Positions 7,403 through 14,821 are shown, numbered from the stretch's first letter. The stretch is DNA of 51,394 nt from a virus (IMGVR_UViG_3300028490_000011:1-51394), one strand, 5' to 3'. Program-made: numbers and translations. The notes: generated by a model not told the origin, from the sequence alone.

Positions 7403-7479
7403 AGTTTACTCGTTTCGTAAAATCCAATACTCAAAATAGCGATTAATCCAACACTCCAAATAATTTCAAACTCAACCAT
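7399..7479 (-). CDS. 26-residue membrane peptide
   Basis: MVEFEIIWSVGLIAILSIG opens the product: an acidic N-terminus then a hydrophobic helix. The start shares a base with the previous stop (TAATG) and the end overlaps the next start (ATGA). Similar in size and shape to its downstream neighbour, possibly a diverged duplicate (GLIALLGMAI against GLIAILSIGF). Confidence 0.65.
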   Translation of the reverse strand: MVEFEIIWSVGLIAILSIGFYETSKL

Positions 7480-7589
7480 TACAGCCACCCCAAATTTCTC
7501 ATTTTGTTATGTGCTGTAACACTAAAATAACCCTTAATAAACGCTTTTCTCAGAATCTCAGCTCTGACTATTTTTAGTAAATTTTTCAT
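7479..7589 (-). CDS. 36-residue basic peptide
   Basis: Product begins MKNLLKIVRAEILRKAF; about ten Lys and Arg in 36 residues, no membrane helix. AAGGG lies 8 bases before the ATG. The stop is shared with the next micro-gene start. Basic amphipathic helix, function unknown. Confidence 0.65.
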   Translation of the reverse strand: MKNLLKIVRAEILRKAFIKGYFSVTAHNKMRNLGWL

Positions 7590-7631
7590 TTTTTACCCTT
7601 ATTTTGAATTTATAAGCACTCCTAAAAATGC

Positions 7632-7787
7632 TTAATTAATCCAAAATTTCCAATAATGCAATACTATATCTGATACTGTACTGCGTTGGAAATTTTTAGA
7701 ATAATAGCTATCGTGGATATATCCCGTCCACTCTTTACGGTTAGTTCGGAAGTATGGTATCAATGCGTATTTATAGCTATATCGCAT
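7632..7787 (-). CDS. 51-residue small protein
   Basis: ATG 7787 preceded by AGGAAG gives MRYSYKYALIPYFRTNRKEW, rich in Tyr, Trp and Phe. The composition is protein-like and differs from the AT-rich flanks, and the ribosome binding site is good. It would be the first gene of the leftward cassette after the untranslated stretch. No family recognised. Confidence 0.6.
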   Translation of the reverse strand: MRYSYKYALIPYFRTNRKEWTGYIHDSYYSKNFQRSTVSDIVLHYWKFWIN

Positions 7788-8105
7788 TACTTCCTATGTA
7801 CTTAACAACATGATTTTAATTTATCCTACCCTCTAGGACGCTATTCAAAAATTTCTATAATCGCATTATTCATAACCTAATTTCACTTTGGATTTTATCC
7901 TAATTACTGATTAATTTTTTTCGGGAATATACCGATAATAGATTAATTTTTCATAGCTACTTTTGTGGATTTTTTAATCCCTACTACTTTATGCCAAAAT
8001 TTTAATTTTTTACTGATTTATGGTAATCTCCAAACCTAGGAGAACAACCTTTAAAAATAATATTTCACTACTATTTAGTTTCTAAATTTATTCTAATTTC
8101 ACATT

Positions 8106-8154
8106 TTAAGCAAATTATTTTTGATTCGTTTTACCGTCCAAATAATTTGCTTAA
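8106..8154. repeat. 15-bp perfect inverted repeat
   Basis: TTAAGCAAATTATTT (8106-8120) pairs without mismatch with 8140-8154; the 19-base loop is TTGATTCG... to 8139. It is too AT-rich for a standard terminator core and has no T-tract of its own. It lies 14 bases beyond the terminator of the 8195-8860 gene. Confidence 0.75.
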
Positions 8155-8167
8155 TGATATGAAATAA

Positions 8168-8187
8168 TAGGAGATTCACATCTCCTA
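8168..8187 (-). terminator. Intrinsic terminator of the first leftward gene
   Basis: TAGGAGAT / ATCTCCTA, an 8-bp perfect stem with a 4-base loop, lies 7 bases past the stop of gene 8195-8860 and is followed on the minus strand by TTATTTC. It probably limits most PL transcription to the first gene, with readthrough or another promoter feeding the rest. Confidence 0.7.
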
Positions 8188-8194
8188 AAATTCT

Positions 8195-8860
8195 CTATTT
8201 TTCTTCAGATTTCTTCACTGCGATTCTATCAGCAAGTACAATTTTAAGTGATTCAAGTTGATTTATAGTCATCTCTAGGAACTGTACACCTTCAATGTCA
8301 GATTTACATTGATTCAAGTATGCAAGTTTTGATTCTGCAAGTACTGATTTTAAGGCTGAAATATACCCACTATTATCCTTTAATGTTTTACCGTCTACTT
8401 TATGCAATTTTCTTGCAGTCTTTAAGTCTGTACTGTTTATAAAATCCTCATATTTAGCAAGATTCTTGAAGATAGATAATGGAACTAACATATCAGATTC
8501 GATACCTTTTTTATTAGTGTAAGTTCCTGTATAAACCTTTAATTTATTACCATTAATGAAAAGTAGTAAGTCAACTATAACCATTTTTTTACCGTCCTTT
8601 TTAGGGTCTAATGTCATCATGTAATCATTTAGCAAGTCAACATTAATCTTATAAATAGAGGTATTATTCAGTAGGATTTCATCTTCCTTAATCATTGTAG
8701 CAGTTGATGTAATATACTTTTCAACATCTATAAATAAACCATTTACTTCTGTTTTTTCGCTATTTTTTAAAGATTCGATTTGATTCCATTTTGTTTGTAG
8801 GGTATCGAATTTTGAATCTAGGATTTTTGTGAAGTCTGTGATGTAGTTTGTGTTAGTCAT
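8195..8860 (-). CDS. Hypothetical protein, first gene downstream of PL
   Basis: 221 residues starting MTNTNYITDFTKILD. Largely helical with coiled-coil-like N-terminus (KFDTLQTKWNQIESLKNSE) and a central VIVDLLLFINGNKLKVYTG strand pair; C-terminus is charged (VKKSEEK). It is the only gene between PL and a strong terminator, so it should be made early and in quantity. That suits a host take-over or ssDNA/replication accessory protein, but no family is recognised. Confidence 0.75.
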   Translation of the reverse strand: MTNTNYITDFTKILDSKFDTLQTKWNQIESLKNSEKTEVNGLFIDVEKYITSTATMIKEDEILLNNTSIYKINVDLLNDYMMTLDPKKDGKKMVIVDLLLFINGNKLKVYTGTYTNKKGIESDMLVPLSIFKNLAKYEDFINSTDLKTARKLHKVDGKTLKDNSGYISALKSVLAESKLAYLNQCKSDIEGVQFLEMTINQLESLKIVLADRIAVKKSEEK

Positions 8861-8885
8861 TTTAAGCCTTTATGCTTGTGATTTC

Positions 8886-8985
8886 AAAACTGATTAATTA
8901 ATTTTGATAACCGTAGTTTACTCTTATTTTAATTATATGTCAAGTAAATCGTCGTTTCATTTCAGTTATGATGTTAATCAGTTTT
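8886..8985. repeat. 12-bp inverted repeat bracketing promoter PL
   Basis: AAAACTGATTAA (8886-8897) and its perfect complement TTAATCAGTTTT (8974-8985) lie on either side of PL, 76 bases apart. The arms are DNA-level features because only one arm falls inside the transcript. They may be paired operators for a looping repressor. Confidence 0.65.
8915..8943 (-). promoter_or_regulatory. Leftward early promoter PL
   Basis: On the minus strand TTGACA (8943-8938), 17-base spacer, TAAACT (8920-8915). Full -35 match and good -10, placed 55 bases before the ATG at 8860. Probably the main early promoter read by host sigma-70 RNA polymerase. Confidence 0.75.
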
Positions 8986-9100
8986 ATTTATGATTATTCC
9001 AGACCATAAAAAAAGAAATTCCCTTATATATGTAAGTAAACCGTAAAGCGTACTATATGCCATTTTAAGCGTGATTTAGTGGGTAGGTATACCGTGATAA

Positions 9101-9164
9101 GGGGGGGGGAGCGTTATAGGGCAGGGCAGGGCAGTCGTACCCCAAATCCCCCTCAAACCCCTAA
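9101..9164. other. G-rich then C-rich tract, G-quadruplex-prone
   Basis: Plus strand carries G9 (9101-9109) and three GGG runs two bases apart (9119-9131), enough for a quadruplex. Then C runs at 9140-9142, 9147-9151 and 9157-9160 put G runs on the other strand. This is a sharp departure from the AT-rich genome. Confidence 0.65.
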
Positions 9165-9221
9165 AAACATTGTACGACAAATACTTACAACCCCTAACTC
9201 ATGTACCCATTATTATACGAC
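9134..9221. promoter_or_regulatory. Candidate RHH operators, TACGAC repeats
   Basis: GTCGTAC (9134-9140, inverted), GTACGAC (9172-9178) and TACGAC (9216-9221) recur upstream of PR; the last abuts its -35. Ribbon-helix-helix regulators bind short repeated hexamers to octamers, and the first gene from PR encodes one, so autoregulation is likely. Confidence 0.5.
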
Positions 9222-9250
9222 TTGACACGAAAAAATTTTAATTGTATAAT
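9222..9250 (+). promoter_or_regulatory. Rightward promoter PR, full consensus
   Basis: TTGACA (9222-9227), 17-base spacer, TATAAT (9245-9250): an exact sigma-70 consensus. It precedes the RHH regulator and terminase genes. Such a strong promoter without a repressor would fire from infection onset, hence the interest of the adjacent TACGAC repeats. Confidence 0.85.
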
Positions 9251-9277
9251 GTATGACATTAAATATAGGATAATAAC

Positions 9278-9406
9278 ATGGAATTGCAGAAGAGAATCAT
9301 CGTCAGAATACCTGAAAAAGACCAAGTACGCTTAAAACAAGAGGCTATGGATGCAAAACTAGGATTCTCGGCATATATACGCACACTACTAGGCATTAAG
9401 GCTTAA
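9278..9406 (+). CDS. Ribbon-helix-helix transcriptional regulator (Arc/CopG type)
   Basis: 42 residues beginning MELQKRIIVRIPEKDQVRL. The pattern of a short strand (KRIIVRIP), helix A (KDQVRLKQEAMDAKL) and helix B (FSAYIRTLLG) is that of Arc/CopG-type RHH dimers, which insert the strand into the DNA major groove. It is the first gene of the rightward unit, 28 bases after PR. Likely role: control of PR and perhaps PL. Confidence 0.8.
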   Translation: MELQKRIIVRIPEKDQVRLKQEAMDAKLGFSAYIRTLLGIKA

Positions 9407-9409
9407 ATA

Positions 9410-9901
9410 ATGGACTCAGTTAGGTTATCTGAACCATACTTGGACATAAAAAGGAGAATCATACCTGCAAGGAACAAAATTGCTAAACATGATAAGCTGA
9501 AACCTCTATATGAGCAGTTTGGTGAGTCTAAACCTAGTACGCCACCTCATACAGGCAAATACTTCGGTTTTAGCTCATGGCAGGACGCTCCTGAAGAGGT
9601 TAAGGTAAGGCGTAATGCTAAACTAAACAAGAGGAGAGATATGCTGCTGAATCAGTCTCCAATGAAAAAAAGAGCCTTTATTCGCAATATTGTCAAGCAA
9701 AAAGACCTTAGAAATGGTGTTATGCAAGTCTGTTCGTCATGTGGTGAGAATTTACCTAGAGGTGCTTTCAATAGTAGGAGAGATTCTAGGTTGAAGCTGA
9801 AGCATAAGAGGTCGTATTGTGAGGTTTGCCGACAGCGTATGAACCGAGAATATTACCAAAAAAATAAAGAAAAGTGGGTAGGAATCAATGACTCCAAATG
9901 A
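9410..9901 (+). CDS. Zinc-finger protein upstream of terminase
   Basis: 163 residues. Basic N-terminal two thirds (VKVRRNAKLNKRRDMLL) and a C-terminal four-cysteine finger: CSSC at about 124-127 and CEVC at about 149-152, followed by NREYYQKNKEKW. It resembles the cysteine half of HNH endonucleases but has no HNH motif. Proteins like this often sit beside terminases, where HNH partners assist DNA cleavage. DNA binding is likely; nuclease activity is not supported. Confidence 0.6.
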   Translation: MDSVRLSEPYLDIKRRIIPARNKIAKHDKLKPLYEQFGESKPSTPPHTGKYFGFSSWQDAPEEVKVRRNAKLNKRRDMLLNQSPMKKRAFIRNIVKQKDLRNGVMQVCSSCGENLPRGAFNSRRDSRLKLKHKRSYCEVCRQRMNREYYQKNKEKWVGINDSK

Positions 9902-10505
9902 ATATGTAGATGAATTATCGTTAAAGCCTCTAACGAGTGTAGAGCTTGAGCGAGGTAAAGACAAACTTAGGATTTCGGGTACTGAGGATTTGATACCTTG
10001 GACTGAAGTTTATGCTAGGATTACAGCAGGAATGTCAATGTCAGACATAGCTGAGATATATGGTCAAGGTCGTAAGATTGCATTGTTTGCTATGGAAGAT
10101 GGTATCAGTTATGATGCTGTGGCTATGGACTTTTTGGATAATGAGATTAAGCAGCGTAAGGCTATGGCTACACTTGAAAGTACGAGTCCGGTTGTTGCAA
10201 AGACAATGAAGGAAATGGCTAACGAGTATGCACCTGATGTAATGAAAAGTATCTCAGAGTTGAGTACGGCTACGGTGAAGAGAGCACAAGAATTGATTGA
10301 AGAGTCTACTACAAATGATATGAAAAACATTTGGGATACTATGCAGAAGATGACAGACACACTTGAGTTGACTCATAGACACGCATCAGCTTCTAGTATC
10401 AGTATTGCAAATGCCGTAACGGGTGGAACTGAGTTTGTTGTAGAGATAGACCATCCACCTGAGCCAACAGATGCAGAGGTAATTGATGTCAGTAATCAGA
10501 GCTAA
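9888..10505 (+). CDS. terS: Terminase small subunit (putative)
   Basis: 205 residues. A helix-turn-helix segment (YARITAGMSMSDIAEIYGQ, about 43-61) is followed by helical oligomerisation-type sequence and an acidic C-terminus that would contact the large subunit. It directly precedes and overlaps the large terminase gene by 20 bases. Its role is to recognise the packaging site and start DNA translocation. The assignment rests on HTH plus position. Confidence 0.75.
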   Translation: MTPNEYVDELSLKPLTSVELERGKDKLRISGTEDLIPWTEVYARITAGMSMSDIAEIYGQGRKIALFAMEDGISYDAVAMDFLDNEIKQRKAMATLESTSPVVAKTMKEMANEYAPDVMKSISELSTATVKRAQELIEESTTNDMKNIWDTMQKMTDTLELTHRHASASSISIANAVTGGTEFVVEIDHPPEPTDAEVIDVSNQS

Positions 10506-11784
10506 AGCCTTACACTATCAGCATAAGTATATTACATCAAAGTCCACATTTCCTGCCCTAGTTGCAGGGTATGGTTCGGGGAAAACTCATGCTTTGACGT
10601 ATCGTGTAATGACGATGTTATTTACAGTACCAAACGCACAATTGGGAATCTATGAGCCAACGCATGACCTTATTAGGCAGATTATCATACCAAGAATGGA
10701 AGAGATATTTCAGAGTTTGCGTATCATATATAAGCTGAATAAATCAGAGGGTGTGATTGATGTTTGGATGCCTATGGGTAAGTGTAGAATAATCATGCGT
10801 TCAATGGACAACCCTCAGAGGCTTATTGGTTATGAACATCATCATGCTTTTGTGGATGAGATTGACGTAATGGCTGCCGATAAAGCTATGGACGTTTGGG
10901 TAAGAATCCTAGCACGTAATAGAAAACGGATTAAGTTTCAGGATGGCACTTATGGGAAAAATACTGTGGGGATTACAACGACTCCTGAAGGCTTTGGCTT
11001 TGTATATAAAATGTGGGTTAAAGACCATGCAGATAATCCTGAATATGAATTAATCAAAGGACGTACTCAAGACAACTTTCACCTAGACCCTGAGTATGTA
11101 AACACACTTAGACGAACATACCCACCTCAACTTTTGGAAGCATATCTTAATGGTGAGTTTGTAAACCTCAAGGGAAATACTGTATATGATGGGTTTGATA
11201 GATTTGCGTCCAACACGAACTTGACGATGGATGATTTCTTTTCTGATGCGACTATACATATAGGGATGGACTTTAACGTGCACCGTATGGCGTTGGGAGT
11301 TTTCATGAAGTCTGCTGACAATGATGACCGGATTTATTTGGTTGACGAGTTCCATCACCTAGTAGATACGCCTGCTGCCATTGAAGCAATTAACGCTAGA
11401 TACCCTAACAGAACTATTGTAGTTTATCCGGATGCGTCAGGTGGTTCACGAAAATCCGTTGACGCTTCTAAGTCAGATATTAAATTACTTAGAGCTGCTA
11501 AGTTCAGAATCAATGCTCCAAGGAAAAACCCACCTGTAAGAGAGAGAGTTGTAAGTATGAATACTCTATTTTTGAATGGCGAAGGAGAGAGAACTTTATT
11601 CGTGAACGTGAGCAAATGTCCTCATGCCACCGAACAACTTGAGAAGCAAGTGTATGACGATAATGGAATACCAATCAAGAATAATGAAGAAGACATACTT
11701 GATGCTATGGGCTATTGTGTAAACCGTATTAGAGGACTTGCAAAACCAACCACGGTCATCGGCAGAATGAGAGTCGGAGTCTAA
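10486..11784 (+). CDS. terL: Terminase large subunit
   Basis: 432 residues from ATG 10486. Walker A AGYGSGKT at 27-34, Walker B HAFVDEID at about 120-127 with the catalytic glutamate, and an RNase H-like nuclease domain starting at IGMDFNVH near 259-266, with further acidic residues in VVYPDASGG and in EDILDAMGYC. It packages DNA into the prohead and cuts it. The motifs are clear and the length is in the usual range (about 420-500). Confidence 0.95.
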   Translation: MSVIRAKALHYQHKYITSKSTFPALVAGYGSGKTHALTYRVMTMLFTVPNAQLGIYEPTHDLIRQIIIPRMEEIFQSLRIIYKLNKSEGVIDVWMPMGKCRIIMRSMDNPQRLIGYEHHHAFVDEIDVMAADKAMDVWVRILARNRKRIKFQDGTYGKNTVGITTTPEGFGFVYKMWVKDHADNPEYELIKGRTQDNFHLDPEYVNTLRRTYPPQLLEAYLNGEFVNLKGNTVYDGFDRFASNTNLTMDDFFSDATIHIGMDFNVHRMALGVFMKSADNDDRIYLVDEFHHLVDTPAAIEAINARYPNRTIVVYPDASGGSRKSVDASKSDIKLLRAAKFRINAPRKNPPVRERVVSMNTLFLNGEGERTLFVNVSKCPHATEQLEKQVYDDNGIPIKNNEEDILDAMGYCVNRIRGLAKPTTVIGRMRVGV

Positions 11785-12093
11785 GCATAGTATAAGGCTC
11801 TTTGTCATACAATATAATACTGAAACAAACAATGCGTGGGTCATACGGTTTGGGTTGAGGATTCTCGGCTGCCGTACACGTACCGAGACTTGCAGATAGC
11901 GTCTGTATTTGTTGAGGGTAAAGGTTTGAACTAGGTTGAGATTGTCGCTATCGTGGTGAAATTGTGCACTGAAGAAGGTTCGATTCCTAGACGGTCAATA
12001 AGGTGCGTGAGCAAGTCCACTTGCAATAATCGTACCACCAATCTTTACAAAGGCATAGGTGGGTATCACTCTATGTCTTTATAAGGATTTGAA
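11785..12093 (+). ncRNA. Structured intergenic RNA region between terminase and early structural genes
   Basis: About 310 bases with no gene. A TATAAT at 11813-11818 may start a transcript. Downstream are paired segments: TCTCGG/CCGAGA (11863-11888), GATAGCG/CGCTATC (11895-11901 with 11946-11952), GCAAGT/ACTTGC (12011-12024) nested in GGTGCG/CGTACC (12003-12036), and AAAGGCATAG/CTATGTCTTT (12049-12058 with 12071-12080, one G-U). GGTTCGATTCC (11977-11987) resembles a tRNA T-loop, but no cloverleaf forms. GC content is higher than the flanks. Confidence 0.45.
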
Positions 12094-12417
12094 ATGAAAA
12101 AATTAGATGATTTAATTAACGACTTAGGTAATGTAAAACCATTTTTATCTAGCGACCCATTAATGGAATATGGAATTACTTATAAAAGTCATGCTGAGAT
12201 TATGGAAGCGTTGCAGGAGATTCAGGCTGACCTTGCTGAGTTGCACAAGTGCGTAGAAGCAGAGACTCCACATCAGTTTTCAGCACAGTTAGCTAACGAG
12301 TTAGGTGTACCAATGAATTTTAAGAATTGGTCATTACAAGAGTTTGACGTTGAAGCTGTCCCTAATGACTTACCAAAACTAACTGCTACATATATTTATA
12401 TAGGGGTTCGTGTATGA
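12094..12417 (+). CDS. Hypothetical protein
   Basis: 107 residues starting MKKLDDLINDLGNVKPFL. Helical middle (AEIMEALQEIQADLAELHK). AAGGA precedes the ATG and a stem-loop at 12049-12080 lies just upstream. The end overlaps the next gene by 4 bases. Not recognised. Confidence 0.7.
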   Translation: MKKLDDLINDLGNVKPFLSSDPLMEYGITYKSHAEIMEALQEIQADLAELHKCVEAETPHQFSAQLANELGVPMNFKNWSLQEFDVEAVPNDLPKLTATYIYIGVRV

Positions 12418-12686
12418 ATGAACTAGATGCAAAACTAATTGAATTAGAAAAAATTACAGACAATGATAAATTGTTAGAGGAGTGTATTGACCTACTGCTT
12501 AACCTACAAAAAGATTTCAACCATGCTATAATGAGTAAAGATGCAGACATACTTATTCTTGAAGACTATTCGCACCAAAAAGATAAACAACGTATAGCTT
12601 TACGTGAAGATGTAAATAGAATATTAGCCGATAAGGATGCCATTATTAAATACCTAGAAGGAAAACTAGATGCTACTTTTAATTAG
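12414..12686 (+). CDS. Hypothetical coiled-coil protein
   Basis: 90 residues starting MNELDAKLIELEKITDN, almost wholly charged helix with heptad-like leucines. Coupled to its upstream neighbour by ATGA and overlapped by the next small gene. Function unknown. Confidence 0.68.
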   Translation: MNELDAKLIELEKITDNDKLLEECIDLLLNLQKDFNHAIMSKDADILILEDYSHQKDKQRIALREDVNRILADKDAIIKYLEGKLDATFN

Positions 12687-12849
12687 GTTTGATAATGGTG
12701 ATAAGATTTGGTACGATAAAATAGGTACAGTTTCCCGTGAAGGAGAGGTGCTTATGGTCAGTAATGGTGGTGGTGAAGTTTTAACATACACAATGAACCG
12801 GATAGCAAGTTTTAACGTATATAGTGACGAAGGCAGGAAAGTGACATGA
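12670..12849 (+). CDS. 59-residue small protein
   Basis: ATG 12670 with AAGGA 8 bases upstream gives MLLLIRFDNGDKIWYDKIG. Strand-rich, no Cys. The start overlaps the previous gene by 17 bases and the stop overlaps the next start as ATGA, which together support coding. Confidence 0.65.
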   Translation: MLLLIRFDNGDKIWYDKIGTVSREGEVLMVSNGGGEVLTYTMNRIASFNVYSDEGRKVT

Positions 12850-13049
12850 TTGTTGAGCTAGATGAAATAAGTAAAGATACTTGGCGTTGGACTGATAGTG
12901 CAGGATATAATTGGGATATACTTTTATCTGAAGGCAATACTCCTATCCCTGCACCTATGTCGGACAAGGCAACACTAAAAGCAATTATTAAACTCAAAGA
13001 TGCAGGGTTTGATGCAGACGAAATAATGATACTATTGGAGAAACTATGA
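12846..13049 (+). CDS. Hypothetical small protein
   Basis: 67 residues starting MIVELDEISKDTWRWTD. The C-terminal half (KDAGFDADEIMILLEKL) is helical and resembles protein-interaction motifs of helical adaptors. ATGA overlaps at both ends. Confidence 0.68.
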   Translation: MIVELDEISKDTWRWTDSAGYNWDILLSEGNTPIPAPMSDKATLKAIIKLKDAGFDADEIMILLEKL

Positions 13050-13210
13050 GACTAGAATTATCAGATAAAGAGTTAGAGCTTGTAAGAGATACACTTGAAG
13101 AAGCTATGGCTGTAAGCAACCAACTCAAAACACAAGTGCCTGAGTCACAGCGACCTAAATTTAAGAAGCAAGCAAAAGACATAGATAAGCTTTTAAAGAG
13201 ATTGAAATAG
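13046..13210 (+). CDS. 54-residue helical protein
   Basis: ATG 13046 overlaps the previous stop. Product starts MRLELSDKELELVRDTLEEA and ends in a basic helix (KQAKDIDKLLKRLK). Looks like a short antiparallel helical hairpin. It stops just before the promoter of the portal gene. Confidence 0.65.
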   Translation: MRLELSDKELELVRDTLEEAMAVSNQLKTQVPESQRPKFKKQAKDIDKLLKRLK

Positions 13211-13214
13211 TTTA

Positions 13215-13223
13215 TGCTATAAT
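13215..13223 (+). promoter_or_regulatory. Late promoter, extended -10, upstream of portal
   Basis: TGCTATAAT with no clear -35. First of a series of similar elements before late units. The ATG follows 20 bases after the -10, so the leader is very short. Confidence 0.6.
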
Positions 13224-13242
13224 TGCCTAAAAAGGTTTTCCT

Positions 13243-14790
13243 ATGTCAGTAACACACGTTAAAGATTTTACGCATCGTACACTATCTAAGGATGATGTAT
13301 CGCAGCACCACATAGAGTATGACCAACACGTACACCAAGTGCGTTTAATCAATGACGTGTATGATGGTATTGACTCGGCAGTTCAGTACCTTTTCTCGTT
13401 TCCACAAGAGATACCTGAGACATTTGAAACAAGACAGGCTAGAGCCACACTTCGTAACTTTGTAAAGAGAGCAGTCCAAGCCTTTACGGGTATGATTTTT
13501 CGTAAGCCACTAGAGATTGATGGTTATGGGCTTAGGACTACAAAACTTTTCAAGACGATTGACACAAACCAAACTATCGAAAACTTCACAAAAGAGATTA
13601 CCGGAGCACTTACCAAAGATGGTGTGACTTATATTTTAGCCGACTCTCCTCAGAAGGGAACAGACGGAAAACCATACCTGATGCACATTGACCGTTCACA
13701 AGTAATCAATTGGCGTAAAGATGAGTATGGTAGATACACAATGGTTGTAATAGAAGAAATTGTTGCAGAGCCTTATGGTGAGTTTGGAACTGAGTACATC
13801 AAGCAGTGGAGAGTCTATAAGCTAATTGAAAAAACAGTTACCATAACTTTGTATCGTGCCAACACAGCAGGAGCAACTACCACTAAAATCAAAACCACAA
13901 AACTCAATACGGGAACATACGTTGCAGCAGACCCAATCGAAACTGAGTTTAATTCTATCCCCCTAATTGAGATTGTTGTAGATAAGACACCTATCCTTTA
14001 TGACATAGCAAAACTGAATGTCAAACACCTAAACAGACTATCACATAAAGACCGTTACTTGACAATGGCAGCATTACCTATTCCCGTTATTTGGGGTGCA
14101 GATGTTGATGACCACGGTAATACAAATACGGCTAAACCTGCATTGGTTATTGGGGTTGATGAAGCGTTTATCTTCTCATCAAAAGAAGAGGGTGACTTTC
14201 AGTGGAGAGAGCTTAGTGGTGATTCAATTGACCAATTAGAGAATGACCTTAATTCAATTGTTGAAGATATTACAACGGGTATTTTGAGAGCAGCAGAGTC
14301 AGCAAACAGTGTGCAGAAGACAGCTACAGAGGTTCAACTACTACAAGCAGAAGCATCAAACAGAGTTACGGCTATTGCAAATGCTGTTGAGGTTGGCATG
14401 AAGACTGCACTCGTTATCCTATCTGAGATTAACAATGAAGCTGTACCTGAGAAGGCTGCGTTCATTATCAACAAAGACTTTAACGCTGCACTTATGGGTT
14501 CTGATGGAGCACGTATTGTTATGGAGAGTTACTTAACGGGTATGATTTCTATGGAGACTTACCTACAGGCTATGTCAGATATGGAGCTTATTAATATCGA
14601 CTCGGCTAAGGATGAGATTGCGAGAATTGCAGCAGACAATTTTGTTCCCGTTCCAAAGATAGCACCAACAGAAAAAACTGTATCAGATAAAACGGATAAC
14701 AAGTCTGAGCTTAAAGATGACGGTAAAACTGATAAAGAAAAAGCAGATAAAAAACTAGACAAAAAGACAGACGAGAAGCCTAAAGAATAA
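13243..14790 (+). CDS. Portal protein (DUF4055-like)
   Basis: 515 residues. ARATLRNFVKRAVQAFTGM and IFRKPLEIDG near residues 66-96 fit the DUF4055 group of phage portal-like proteins. Long helical segments near 355-420 (VEDITTGILRAAESANSVQK) match portal stem/wing helices. The last about 30 residues are a Lys/Asp-rich low-complexity tail, probably disordered. It follows terminase and precedes scaffold and capsid, the standard portal position. It forms the dodecameric channel for DNA entry. Confidence 0.8.
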   Translation: MSVTHVKDFTHRTLSKDDVSQHHIEYDQHVHQVRLINDVYDGIDSAVQYLFSFPQEIPETFETRQARATLRNFVKRAVQAFTGMIFRKPLEIDGYGLRTTKLFKTIDTNQTIENFTKEITGALTKDGVTYILADSPQKGTDGKPYLMHIDRSQVINWRKDEYGRYTMVVIEEIVAEPYGEFGTEYIKQWRVYKLIEKTVTITLYRANTAGATTTKIKTTKLNTGTYVAADPIETEFNSIPLIEIVVDKTPILYDIAKLNVKHLNRLSHKDRYLTMAALPIPVIWGADVDDHGNTNTAKPALVIGVDEAFIFSSKEEGDFQWRELSGDSIDQLENDLNSIVEDITTGILRAAESANSVQKTATEVQLLQAEASNRVTAIANAVEVGMKTALVILSEINNEAVPEKAAFIINKDFNAALMGSDGARIVMESYLTGMISMETYLQAMSDMELINIDSAKDEIARIAADNFVPVPKIAPTEKTVSDKTDNKSELKDDGKTDKEKADKKLDKKTDEKPKE

Positions 14791-14804
14791 TTGTAGTACA
14801 AATA

Positions 14805-14813
14805 TGTTACAAT
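14805..14813 (+). promoter_or_regulatory. Late promoter upstream of scaffold
   Basis: TGTTACAAT, an extended -10 with one mismatch in the hexamer, 48 bases before the scaffold ATG. No -35 seen. Confidence 0.5.
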
Positions 14814-14821
14814 GACCGATA

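Larger units (their letters stand above)
7788..8194 (-). other. AT-rich untranslated stretch with inverted repeats
   Basis: About 400 bases without a convincing gene on either strand. It holds a 15-bp perfect inverted repeat at 8106-8154, a small hairpin ATTTAG-TTT-CTAAAT (8073-8087), a copy of ACTGATTAATT (7906-7916) that also occurs next to PL (8889-8899), and the terminator at 8168-8187. It could be a long leader, a small RNA locus or a replication site. A promoter for the downstream cassette is expected here but I could not single one out. Confidence 0.5.
8986..9221. other. Divergent control region, non-coding
   Basis: No gene seen. It contains a run of nine G (9101-9109), (GGGCA)3 at 9119-9133, a C-rich stretch (9140-9164) and candidate operators. 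Its position immediately upstream of the packaging genes makes it a candidate cos/pac region as well as the promoter switch. Confidence 0.5.

Noticed and set aside
7643-7794. Inverted repeats 7643-7653/7686-7696 and 7748-7754/7788-7794 as a small RNA
   Set aside because: They overlap a 51-residue ORF with a good ribosome binding site and protein-like composition, so coding is the simpler explanation; the pairing may be fortuitous.
11895-12036. tRNA gene around GGTTCGATTCC and CGTACCACCA
   Set aside because: No acceptor stem, D-arm or anticodon arm can be matched at correct spacing; kept only as a structured region.
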